Origin: Acetatifactor sp.
GTDB lineage: Bacteria > Bacillota > Clostridia > Lachnospirales > Lachnospiraceae
Length of the DNA stretch: 50,258 nt
Direction: 5' to 3'
NCBI GenBank assembly: GCA_024695935.1
Contig: JAILHH010000013.1
Coordinates: forward strand, 1-50,258
Shown: in pieces, positions 8,073 to 16,766 of the stretch
Layout: each line of letters opens with the position of its first letter
Position numbering within the stretch: position 1 is the first letter of the stretch
Notes under the pieces: model-generated
What the model was told of the DNA's origin: nothing
The model's input: only the letters and a program-made list of their open reading frames with translations
Databases searched by the model: none
Made by a program: the position numbers and the translations under genes

Positions 8073-9656
8073 TTAGTCTCTTACATATTTTTCCAAAGTT
8101 TTCCTGACAGCGCCTTTGCCTTCATTTAATTCCTCATAAAAACTTAAAACTTTTTCTGCAAGTCCGGCCTCATAAAGGTCTGTTCCGAAGATCTTTTCAT
8201 TTGAAATGATCTTTTCAAATTCTTTGTTTTGAATTAATGGCAGGAGTTCCGGTATCATAGGATCAGGGCTTAGTTCAAAGGTATTGCCCTCATCGTCCAC
8301 ACCTGAGAGGTATCTTAACCATCCGGCAAAGACAAGGGGAATGAGTTTAAGTCTGTCCGTATTTAACCCCGCCTTTTTATAATTTTTAACTGTCTCGCCA
8401 AATCTGATCGCAAGTTTTTGTGATGTATCCGTTGCGATCCTCTGCGGTGTATCCGGCATAAATGGATTTGGCAGCCTGTCATTTATGACTGTGTCGATAA
8501 ATTTTTTTGGATTTATCACTTTCGGGTCAGTCACCACCGGAAGCCCTTCTTTGTAACCTATGATCTCCACCATCTTTTTCAGGGTCTCATCCTGCATTTC
8601 ATCGGAAATCTTTGTATATCCAAGTAAACACCCGAATACTGCCAGGGACGTGTGGAGTGGATTTAAGCAGGTGCAGACCTTCATGCGCTCCACCTTTTCC
8701 ACGGTCTCTCTGTCTGTAAACATAACTCCTGCTTTTTCAAGGGGTGGTCTGCCGTTTGGAAAGGCATCTTCTATCACCAGATATTCACATTCCTCGGCAT
8801 TTACAAAGGATGCGATGTATGTCTTTTTCTCTGTTACAACAGGGGCTGTATCCTCTAAGCCGTCATTTTGTAATAGGGCTTTCACATTTTCATCGGGCCT
8901 TGGAGTGATCTTGTCGATCATACTCCATGGAAATGTCACTTTTTCTTTGTCTGTCAGATAATCCGCAAATCCTTTTTCCGCCTTCCCGCTCTTTACCCAA
9001 TTGTCCGCAAAAGAATATATGGCTTCGAACAGTTTATCCCCGTTGTGGGAGCAGTTATCCGTACTGACCAGGGCGATGGGCTTTTTGCCTGATACGAATC
9101 TGTGATACATAAGCGCCGCCACCTTTCCAAGGTAGCTTTCCGTATTATCCGGCCCTGCCTCGAAGTCACTTTTTATATCCTGTCTGATCTCACCTTTTCC
9201 GTCAGACAGGCTGTATCCTTTTTCAGTTATTGTAAAAGTTGCTATCTGCAATGAATCGGATGCAAATATTTTTTTTAGTCTGCAAAAATCTTCGTCTCTT
9301 TTTCTGTCAAGACAAAGGGATTCCGTCACGCTGCCCACCACCGTTTTTTCCACGCTTCCGTCACCCTTTAATGTGACCAGAACAGACAGCTCGTCGTGAG
9401 GCTTGTATATTTTATCAATGATCTCTGTGTCAAACCCTTCCGCCACAACTATCCCTGTATCCATCCGGCCCTCATTCAGCAGTCTCTGGGCCAGATTTGC
9501 ATGAAATGCCCTGAAGATATTGCCGGCGCCAAAGTGTATCCACGCAGGATTTTCCAATGTGTTATTTATTACGCGCTCTCTGTCAAATAAGGGCATGGCA
9601 TAACCCTTTGTCTCCCAGAGACCTTTGTCTGTGATCCCGTTTTTATCCAGTTTCAT
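8073..9656 (-). CDS. uxuB: Fructuronate reductase (D-mannonate oxidoreductase), mannitol dehydrogenase family
   Basis: The 527-residue product reduces D-fructuronate to D-mannonate with NADH. The Rossmann-type signature is FGAGNIFRAFHANLAQ near residue 42, and the polyol dehydrogenase catalytic block with Lys, Asn and His is KVCTCLNPLH near residue 325. The family includes the very similar tagaturonate reductase UxaB. I call UxuB because mannonate dehydratase uxuA is directly upstream and no altronate dehydratase is present. The start has GGGAG about nine bases upstream. Confidence 0.88.
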   Translation of the reverse strand: MKLDKNGITDKGLWETKGYAMPLFDRERVINNTLENPAWIHFGAGNIFRAFHANLAQRLLNEGRMDTGIVVAEGFDTEIIDKIYKPHDELSVLVTLKGDGSVEKTVVGSVTESLCLDRKRDEDFCRLKKIFASDSLQIATFTITEKGYSLSDGKGEIRQDIKSDFEAGPDNTESYLGKVAALMYHRFVSGKKPIALVSTDNCSHNGDKLFEAIYSFADNWVKSGKAEKGFADYLTDKEKVTFPWSMIDKITPRPDENVKALLQNDGLEDTAPVVTEKKTYIASFVNAEECEYLVIEDAFPNGRPPLEKAGVMFTDRETVEKVERMKVCTCLNPLHTSLAVFGCLLGYTKISDEMQDETLKKMVEIIGYKEGLPVVTDPKVINPKKFIDTVINDRLPNPFMPDTPQRIATDTSQKLAIRFGETVKNYKKAGLNTDRLKLIPLVFAGWLRYLSGVDDEGNTFELSPDPMIPELLPLIQNKEFEKIISNEKIFGTDLYEAGLAEKVLSFYEELNEGKGAVRKTLEKYVRD

Positions 9657-9721
9657 TACTTTTATCTCCCGTTAATTATTCTTTAGATCTTCGTCTTTAT
9701 TTTTTGAACAATCAGATAAAC

Positions 9722-10798
9722 TTACTGTCTTTGCTTTTCAGACTTTTCGATGGCTTCCCAGAGGCCATTTAAATACGCAGCGCCAAGGGCTCTGTCGTAC
9801 AGACCATACCCCGGCATAGCCACTTCTCCCCAGATCATTCTGCCGTGGTCCGGACGGATGGGTCCGCTAAAACCGGTCTCGTACAGAGCACGCATTATCT
9901 CATACATATCAAAAGTTCCGTCCTTTGAGAGATGTGCCGCCTCCTCGAAATCCGTAGGAGAATTGAATTTCAGATTTCTTACATGGGCAAAATGTATCCT
10001 GCCCTCAAGGGATCTGATCATATCCGGCAGATCGTTTTCTAAGTTTGTACCGTAGGAACCGGAGCAGAATGTGACTCCGTTGTGGGGATTGTCCACCATC
10101 TCCATCATCCTCAGGATATTTTTCTTATTTATTATGATCCTGGGCAGTCCGAACACGCTCCAAGCAGGATCATCCGGGTGGATGGCCATATTGATGTCGT
10201 ATTCATCGCAAATGGGCATGATCCGCTCAAGGAAATATTTTAAGTTTGCAAAAAGTTTCTCATCATCCACATCCTTGTACATCTGAAACAGCTCTTTCAC
10301 ATGGGCCATGCGCTCAGGCTCCCAGCCCGGCATCACTGTTCCGTTCATGTCCCCCGCTATGGAATCAAACATCTTCTCCGGATCAAGAGCATCCACCGCT
10401 TCCTGGGTGTATGCCAGGACCGTGGAGCCGTCGGGGCGAACTCTTGCAAGCTCCGTTCTGGTCCAGTCAAAGACAGGCATGAAATTATAGCAGACCAGGT
10501 GAATATCCTCTTCCCCAAGGTTTTTAAGAGTCTCTATATAATTGTCTATGTACAGGTCTCTGTCCGGGGCACCGGTCTTTATGGCATCATGCACATTCAC
10601 GCTCTCGATCCCTGAGATATGAAGTCCTGCTGCCTCAACCTCTTTTTTTAATTCGCGGATCCTGTCCCTCGCCCATACCTCTCCGGGTGCTGTGTCATAC
10701 AAAGTTGTGATGACACCGGTCACGCCGGGGATCTGCCTTATCTGCTTTAAAGTAACGGTATCAAACTTTGATCCGTACCATCTGAGTGTCATTTCCAT
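9722..10798 (-). CDS. uxuA: Mannonate dehydratase
   Basis: The 358-residue enzyme dehydrates D-mannonate to 2-keto-3-deoxygluconate. It starts with MEMTLRWYGSKFD, typical of UxuA, at the ATG at 10798 behind GAGGAG; the upstream in-frame stretch lacks a binding site and is not used. The TIM-barrel conserved blocks NMAIHPDDPAW, TFCSGSYG, HFAHVRNLKF and RPDHGRMIWGE are all visible and hold the metal ligands. It is the first gene of the hexuronate operon and is divergent from the AraC-type regulator. Confidence 0.95.
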   Translation of the reverse strand: MEMTLRWYGSKFDTVTLKQIRQIPGVTGVITTLYDTAPGEVWARDRIRELKKEVEAAGLHISGIESVNVHDAIKTGAPDRDLYIDNYIETLKNLGEEDIHLVCYNFMPVFDWTRTELARVRPDGSTVLAYTQEAVDALDPEKMFDSIAGDMNGTVMPGWEPERMAHVKELFQMYKDVDDEKLFANLKYFLERIMPICDEYDINMAIHPDDPAWSVFGLPRIIINKKNILRMMEMVDNPHNGVTFCSGSYGTNLENDLPDMIRSLEGRIHFAHVRNLKFNSPTDFEEAAHLSKDGTFDMYEIMRALYETGFSGPIRPDHGRMIWGEVAMPGYGLYDRALGAAYLNGLWEAIEKSEKQRQ

Positions 10799-10838
10799 AA
10801 TATTTCTCCTCACCGATCTTCGTTTTCTTTTCAAAAAA

Positions 10839-10867
10839 AGTATATGTTTTCGGCTGAGAAAATGACA
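10839..10867 (-). promoter_or_regulatory. Probable promoter of the uxu/kdg operon
   Basis: The minus strand has TATACT (10839-10844), preceded 17 bases upstream by TGTCAT, a poor -35 match. A weak -35 is what an activator-dependent promoter would show, in line with the divergent AraC-type gene. The start point would lie about 35 bases before uxuA. Confidence 0.45.
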
Positions 10868-10879
10868 TTGGTAAGGTTG

Positions 10880-10894
10880 TTGCATTCATTGCAA
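10880..10894. promoter_or_regulatory. 15-base dyad between divergent promoters
   Basis: TTGCA-TTCAT-TGCAA is a perfect 5+5 palindrome. Its right arm is part of the -35 box of the regulator gene and it lies just upstream of the operon -35 region. The position suits an operator for the AraC-type regulator or a catabolite regulator, but the binding protein is unknown. Confidence 0.4.
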
Positions 10895-10917
10895 AAGTTG
10901 CTGTTTGATGGTATACT
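10889..10917 (+). promoter_or_regulatory. Promoter of the AraC-type regulator gene
   Basis: TTGCAA (10889-10894) and TATACT (10912-10917) are spaced by 17 bases. Transcription would start near 10924, leaving a leader of about 54 bases before the chosen ATG. Confidence 0.6.
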
Positions 10918-10977
10918 TTGCGGTGATAAGGGTTTATTTTGACATATTTATTTTGTATTAACGGAGCGGGTCATAAT

Positions 10978-11853
10978 ATGAAAAAGAATCTGAGAACCGA
11001 ATTTATCCGCAGACAGTACATGCTGTCAAAGGATTTTGAATTATATTATTACAGTGACAGGAATCTGAAAAATGTGGGGGACCATTCTCACGACTATTAT
11101 GAGTTCTATTTTTTCTTAAGCGGCGATGTGTCAATAGAGATCGCAGATAAGTCCCACCGTTTAAAATACGGTGATATGGTCCTCATCCCGCCGGGGATAA
11201 AACACCATGTAAATATCCTTGACCCGGAACAGTTTTACAGAAGATTTGTATTCTGGATAAGCAAAGATTATTGTAACCATCTGATGGAAAACTCCAGGGA
11301 ATATGGGTATCTGATGCAGCACGTATCCACCGGTAAGAAATACATTTTCCACTTTGACCGCTTTGCCTTTAATACCATTCAGTCAAAGATATTCGGGATC
11401 ATCGAGGAAATGCAATCGGAGCGATTCGGAAAAAGTGCAAAGATAAACCTTGGAATAAGCGACCTTGTACTGTCGCTAAACAGATATGTGTATGAAACCA
11501 ATCATCCAAAGACCGAGAAAGAAGAACTCAGTCTCTACCAAAATCTGCTCCTTTACATAGAGGATCATCTGGATGAGGAATTATCACTTGACGAGCTGGC
11601 AGAAAAATTCTATGTGAGCAAATTCCACATAGTCCATGTTTTCAAAGAAAAGCTGGGTCTCTCCCCCCATCAATATATTATAAAAAAGCGTCTTGAAATG
11701 AGCCGTGCCGCAATACTCGGCGGAAGCAGCATAAGCGAAGTCTATCTGATGTGCGGCTTCAAGGATTATTCAAGTTTTTTCAGAGCATTTAAAAAAGAAT
11801 TCGGCGCTTCTCCAAAAGAGTTTCGCGAGCTTTCGACCGGCATGAAAGGATAA
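10978..11853 (+). CDS. AraC-family transcriptional regulator of hexuronate use (inferred)
   Basis: The 291-residue protein has an N-terminal cupin sensor domain (about residues 25-110, with DHSHDYYEFYFFLSG and YGDMVLIPPGIKHH) and a C-terminal double helix-turn-helix AraC domain (about 185-288, ending in CGFKDYSSFFRAFKKEFGASPKEFR). I chose the ATG at 10978 with GCGGG seven bases upstream; a TTG at 10939 opens the frame earlier but has no site. Divergent orientation to uxuA suggests it controls that operon in response to a uronate; this is inference. It converges with the flippase gene, six bases apart. Confidence 0.88.
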   Translation: MKKNLRTEFIRRQYMLSKDFELYYYSDRNLKNVGDHSHDYYEFYFFLSGDVSIEIADKSHRLKYGDMVLIPPGIKHHVNILDPEQFYRRFVFWISKDYCNHLMENSREYGYLMQHVSTGKKYIFHFDRFAFNTIQSKIFGIIEEMQSERFGKSAKINLGISDLVLSLNRYVYETNHPKTEKEELSLYQNLLLYIEDHLDEELSLDELAEKFYVSKFHIVHVFKEKLGLSPHQYIIKKRLEMSRAAILGGSSISEVYLMCGFKDYSSFFRAFKKEFGASPKEFRELSTGMKG

Positions 11854-11859
11854 ATATCT

Positions 11860-13524
11860 CTACATAAGATGAAGTTTTTTTGCCACTTTGATGATGGCCG
11901 TTCCCTTTGGAATAGCCTTTAATTCATCTTCCGTAAGACCTTTTATCAGAATAAGTGCCACAAAATATACTGCCACAGAGACTATCAGGGCAGGGATCGC
12001 AGATATTCTCATGGAATCCGTAAGTACAAACATGATCTCATATACGCCAAATCCGGCTGCGCCCATAATGGCTGAAGCCACAAAAGGAAGCACAAATGTG
12101 GAATATATCTCCTGCCTGTATCCAAGGGCACGTCTTACAGCCAGCTGATTCAGGATACACATAAGCCCGGAGTAAACCGTGTTTGCGATGGCGATACTGT
12201 AAACATCCGCCTCCGTAAAATACAAAAGTAAAAGGGCAAGTCCCGTCTGAACCGTAAGTGCGATTGCCGCATTGTAAATAGGCGTCTTAACCTTTCCTAT
12301 TCCCTGCAAAATATTGGAATTTAGTGTCGATAATGCGTAAAAGATAACGGACAATGACAAAGCCATCAAAGTCTTTCCCGCAAGATCCATAGCCGCCTCG
12401 TCGTTAGTAAAAAGAAGACTTGTGATGGGCTTGGCAAGTGCAAAAAGCCCAACGGCGGATGGAATCGATATAAGCATTGTGGTCTTTACCGCAACCCCTA
12501 CCTTTTCGCTTGCGGTATCAAGATCTTTTGCCGCCGTAAGCTGAGCCACCGTAGGGATCATGGCTGCTGCCATGGCTGCCGCAAAAGCTATGGGGATATT
12601 TGATATGGTCCTTGCCTGTCCGGCAAAGATTCCCCACCTGGTGGTAATAAACACATTCTCAAGATTTTTGAATTCAGGATAAAAATCCGTGTAAAGCTTT
12701 GTATTTACCGAATCGGACAGATTGTATATGGCTGTACTTAAGATGAATGGTGTCACCACTGCTGTGATGGTCTTTATGATAGATCCGTAACTGTCAACCT
12801 CTGTATGGCGGTCACGCTCCACACGTTTTAATATAAAGCGCCTGTTTAATGCATATACGCCAAGCATCACCAAAAGCGCCACCAATACGCCAACGCCTGT
12901 ACCGAGAGCACTTCCCATTGCTCCGTAAACCGCTCTGTCTATAAACTCAGCGCTTCCCTCAGGAGGCATCTCCATACTTCCCATGAAAACCTTTATAAAG
13001 ATATATGCCGCACCGACGGAGACCACCGCATTTGCGATCTGTTCAAATATCTGTGAAACCGATGTCTGAACCATGGATTTATGGGCCTGAAAATATCCTC
13101 TTAAAACTCCCAATATACCATATATAAACACTGTGGGAGCCAAAACCCTGAGTACAGGAATGGCTTCAGTTTCAACAAAGAGCCCTGCTCCAAAGAACAA
13201 AAAGAGGCTGGCGATGCCTCCCACTACCAATACATAAGCCAGACTTCCATAAAAGAATCTGTGTGCATTTTTGTATTCCTTGAGAGCCAGTTTCTGCGCG
13301 ATAACCTTTGAAACAGCCGAAGGGATGCTGTAAGAAGATATCAGTAACACAATGGTATAGTATGAGTAGGCGGAACTGTAATATCCCATGCCCAGGTCCT
13401 TTATAACACCATGTAAAGGGCTCCTGTACAGGAGCCCTATGATTCTGGTTATGATGCCTGCCACCGCCAGGATGGAGGCCTGCGCTATGAAATTATTGTC
13501 ATTTTTCCTGTTTGAATTTGACAT
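11860..13524 (-). CDS. SpoVB/MurJ-like polysaccharide biosynthesis flippase (MOP superfamily)
   Basis: This 554-residue integral membrane protein has about 14 predicted hydrophobic segments, the normal count for the MVF/MATE-type flippase fold. The N-terminus FIAQASILAVAGIITRIIGLLYR is typical of the SpoVB/PST group, whose members move lipid-linked oligosaccharides across the membrane for peptidoglycan or surface polysaccharide. Motifs alone do not distinguish MurJ, SpoVB and capsule flippases. GGAGAA precedes the ATG. It follows the acidic membrane-anchored gene by 17 bases and is probably co-transcribed with it. Confidence 0.85.
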   Translation of the reverse strand: MSNSNRKNDNNFIAQASILAVAGIITRIIGLLYRSPLHGVIKDLGMGYYSSAYSYYTIVLLISSYSIPSAVSKVIAQKLALKEYKNAHRFFYGSLAYVLVVGGIASLFLFFGAGLFVETEAIPVLRVLAPTVFIYGILGVLRGYFQAHKSMVQTSVSQIFEQIANAVVSVGAAYIFIKVFMGSMEMPPEGSAEFIDRAVYGAMGSALGTGVGVLVALLVMLGVYALNRRFILKRVERDRHTEVDSYGSIIKTITAVVTPFILSTAIYNLSDSVNTKLYTDFYPEFKNLENVFITTRWGIFAGQARTISNIPIAFAAAMAAAMIPTVAQLTAAKDLDTASEKVGVAVKTTMLISIPSAVGLFALAKPITSLLFTNDEAAMDLAGKTLMALSLSVIFYALSTLNSNILQGIGKVKTPIYNAAIALTVQTGLALLLLYFTEADVYSIAIANTVYSGLMCILNQLAVRRALGYRQEIYSTFVLPFVASAIMGAAGFGVYEIMFVLTDSMRISAIPALIVSVAVYFVALILIKGLTEDELKAIPKGTAIIKVAKKLHLM

Positions 13525-13541
13525 TTTTTTCTCCGCAATAG

Positions 13542-14093
13542 TTACTTTGTCAAATAATCCTTTACATTAAAGCTTTCCCCGGTCTGCTCTTCCTCTTCCA
13601 TCACCATGGGAACATACTCTGTAACATATGTGTCTCCGGTTGCTTTATCAATATAGAAGCGATTCAAAGCTCCGGTATATGACCTGAATACCACCACGAC
13701 CTGAGTGTCGTTCTCATCGGATACTTCCCAGTAAACCGGATATTCCTCATCATCCTCCACATCCTTTAGATCGGGATTCTGCTCGTAGCAATAATTTCTT
13801 ACCGCTTCGACCAATTCTGTTTCTTCAATATCCGCACTTTCTGACTCGTTCACTGATCCTTCATCTGTTTCGGTCTCTGTATCTGCCTCTGACTCTGTTC
13901 CTGCCTCAGTTTTTGTCTCCGTCTCTGTCACGGTTTCCTCATCGATCTTTTCCGCTTCAACGGTTTTTGCATTTTTCTCTGTGGTGCTCGACTTCATATA
14001 ATAGATCACGCCTGCAACGACACAAAGGCATATTAGCACTGCGATTATAATTATCATTATTTTCTTTGAAATATTATTCTCATTCATATACAT
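13542..14093 (-). CDS. Membrane-anchored protein with acidic Thr/Glu-rich linker
   Basis: The 183-residue protein (ATG at 14093, AAGG five bases upstream) has a short basic cytoplasmic start, one membrane helix (about residues 12-34, IMIIIIAVLICLCVVAGVIY), a low-complexity acidic linker of repeated Thr-Glu (about 60-95) and a C-terminal globular part of about 85 residues with EYPVYWEVSDEND and DKATGDTYVTEYVP. It probably faces outward. I do not recognise the family. It lies directly before the flippase gene, so a cell-envelope role is plausible but unproven. Confidence 0.75.
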   Translation of the reverse strand: MYMNENNISKKIMIIIIAVLICLCVVAGVIYYMKSSTTEKNAKTVEAEKIDEETVTETETKTEAGTESEADTETETDEGSVNESESADIEETELVEAVRNYCYEQNPDLKDVEDDEEYPVYWEVSDENDTQVVVVFRSYTGALNRFYIDKATGDTYVTEYVPMVMEEEEQTGESFNVKDYLTK

Positions 14094-14139
14094 ATTACCT
14101 TCTGCATGATTTTTTGTCCTTCTCAATTACATCATTATA

Positions 14140-14320
14140 CTTTATGCAGGAACAGTTGGCAAATGAAACTCTGTTGTTCTGACAACCTGAGCCAATCTTG
14201 CACCAAACCTGCGAGTGGCATGGGTTACTGTAAAAATGATCAGACCCGCAGTCAAGTCCATCAGAGCGCACAAAGACCACTACAGTCGCGGGGTTTCCGT
14301 ACGTGTAATGGTCTGTAAAA
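14140..14320 (-). ncRNA. Candidate structured RNA or conserved element upstream of the acidic membrane protein
   Basis: The 348 bases between enolase and the acidic protein gene hold several nested stems. An 11-base stem (14274-14284 with 14304-14314, one wobble) has an inner CGG/CCG helix. A second pairs CTGCG 14209-14213 with CGCAG 14247-14251, continued by GGT/ACC and CTG/CAG. A third pairs TTGGC 14156-14160 with GCCAA 14191-14195 around GTTGT/ACAAC (14173-14177, 14182-14186). An alternative stem, 14146-14150 with 14208-14212, competes with the second. Two overlapping short frames on the same strand (14095-14325, Cys-rich; 14142-14261, 39 codons) lack ribosome binding sites. No known riboswitch consensus is recognised. 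Strand is inferred from the downstream gene. Confidence 0.4.
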
Positions 14321-14375
14321 ATCATAGTGCTATTAAAAAATCAATATGTCCTTGTTTTTTATTGCCCTTCGTTTT

Positions 14376-14422
14376 AAAAAAGATCGGGTAACCACGTTAG
14401 ACGCAGTTATCCGATCTTTTTT
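14376..14422. terminator. Bidirectional intrinsic terminator after enolase
   Basis: A 12-base stem pairs AGATCGGGTAAC (14381-14392) with GTTATCCGATCT (14406-14417), with T runs on both strands. It lies 20 bases beyond the enolase stop and would end the flavodoxin-enolase transcript. Confidence 0.88.
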
Positions 14423-14441
14423 GATCTCATAGTTATACTAT

Positions 14442-16213
<1,772 letters not shown>

Positions 16214-16245
16214 ATATTAACTCCTCCTTATAATGGTTGTATTCC

Positions 16246-16263
16246 GGTTAGCGAATGCTAACC
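16246..16263. repeat. Palindrome GGTTAG-N6-CTAACC, copy 2
   Basis: GGTTAGCGAATGCTAACC, a perfect 6-base-arm palindrome with 6-base centre, lies 22 bases upstream of the flavodoxin ribosome binding site region. It has the same arms as the copy at 16373-16390. Confidence 0.75.
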
Positions 16264-16273
16264 GTGTGCTTTC

Positions 16274-16293
16274 AAAAAAGGGCTGACGCCCTT
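16274..16293 (-). terminator. Intrinsic terminator inside the flavodoxin leader
   Basis: On the minus strand AAGGGC-GTCA-GCCCTT is followed by a T run ending TTTTTTG. It lies between the promoter and the flavodoxin start codon, so it either attenuates the operon or ends a small RNA of about 115 bases. Confidence 0.8.
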
Positions 16294-16372
16294 AATACTG
16301 AATACCTCTCTCCCGATAAAGGACATAGGTTCCTGTACCAAGGAGAGAGGATCCACACATGATTTATTCATC

Positions 16373-16390
16373 GGTTAGTCAAAACTAACC
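16373..16390. repeat. Palindrome GGTTAG-N6-CTAACC, copy 1, at the transcription start
   Basis: GGTTAGTCAAAACTAACC lies seven bases after the -10 box, covering about +1 to +18. That is a typical repressor operator position. The GGTTAG/CTAACC arms resemble half-sites of DtxR-family iron or manganese regulators, but the 6-base centre differs from the classical 1-base centre. Confidence 0.65.
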
Positions 16391-16396
16391 AAGAAC

Positions 16397-16425
16397 ATAT
16401 TATCATCCGGCCACTTACATGTCAA
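16397..16425 (-). promoter_or_regulatory. Promoter of the flavodoxin-enolase operon
   Basis: A perfect TTGACA (16420-16425) and TAATAT (16397-16402) are spaced by 17 bases on the minus strand. It is among the strongest promoter matches in the window, fitting a highly expressed glycolytic gene. Confidence 0.8.
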
Positions 16426-16596
16426 CAATTATTGTGAATTGTTTATCAATAATCCGATGTCGCGATTCTTCGTCCGGGCGGGTTTTAACACTTTTGCCAC
16501 CTGAGCAAAGCACTTCTCTAATCCGAGTCAGAAATATATGGTCTCAAACGCAGTTGCGAGATCATATTTTCCCTCCATTCTTTTTGTTTGCAGACG
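16415..16596. other. Gene-free stretch upstream of the flavodoxin promoter
   Basis: No convincing gene is seen. On the minus strand an open frame of 41 codons without a start site ends at 16415-16417 inside the flavodoxin promoter region; it contains GGKSVKTRPDEESRHRI and is unexplained. A short hairpin GGTCTC-AAACGCAGTTGC-GAGATC lies at about 16541-16564. The stretch may be a gene remnant or a dispersed intergenic element. Confidence 0.35.
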
Positions 16597-16646
16597 AAAA
16601 AAAGACACTCTCCGGAAATTGATATGTTTCCTAAGAAAGTGTCTTT
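16597..16646 (-). terminator. Intrinsic terminator of glgA
   Basis: On the minus strand AAAGACACT (16638-16646) pairs with AGTGTCTTT (16601-16609), with an inner GGAAA/TTTCC helix, and is followed by TTTTTTTCG. It lies about 120 bases beyond the glgA stop. The intervening bases carry a short direct repeat of TGTGGTCAAA (twice, near 16699-16720) and no gene. Confidence 0.75.
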
Positions 16647-16766
16647 AATCCTTTTTTCTATTGAATTTGCAACTGACTACATCACAGTTTTTTTGTTTTT
16701 GTGGTCAAACTGTGGTCAAAACGGTAAAACAGCGTTCTAAAATGCAGTGTCAGTGCGGCTTCCTGC

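Larger units (their letters stand above)
16214..16390 (-). promoter_or_regulatory. Attenuator-like leader of the flavodoxin-enolase operon
   Basis: From the predicted start near 16390 the leader holds, in order, the palindrome at 16373-16390, a 9-base stem pairing 16342-16350 with 16305-16313 (CCTCTCTCC and GGAGAGAGG) with an inner AGGA/TCCT helix, an intrinsic terminator at 16274-16293, and a second palindrome at 16246-16263 just before the ribosome binding site. The two palindromes have the same arms, so the first 5' arm could pair with the last 3' arm. That makes alternative folds possible. No known riboswitch class is recognised. Confidence 0.55.

Noticed and set aside
10939-10977. An earlier TTG start for the AraC-type regulator.
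   Set aside because: No ribosome binding site precedes it, and the added 13 residues are atypical; the ATG at 10978 fits better.
14106-14318. A 70-codon plus-strand frame opposite the structured element.
   Set aside because: No ribosome binding site, no recognisable features, and it sits on stems of the candidate RNA.
16214-16390. A known riboswitch (FMN, TPP, cobalamin, preQ1, fluoride) in the flavodoxin leader.
   Set aside because: None of the consensus cores that I know is present; only generic hairpins and the palindromes can be supported.
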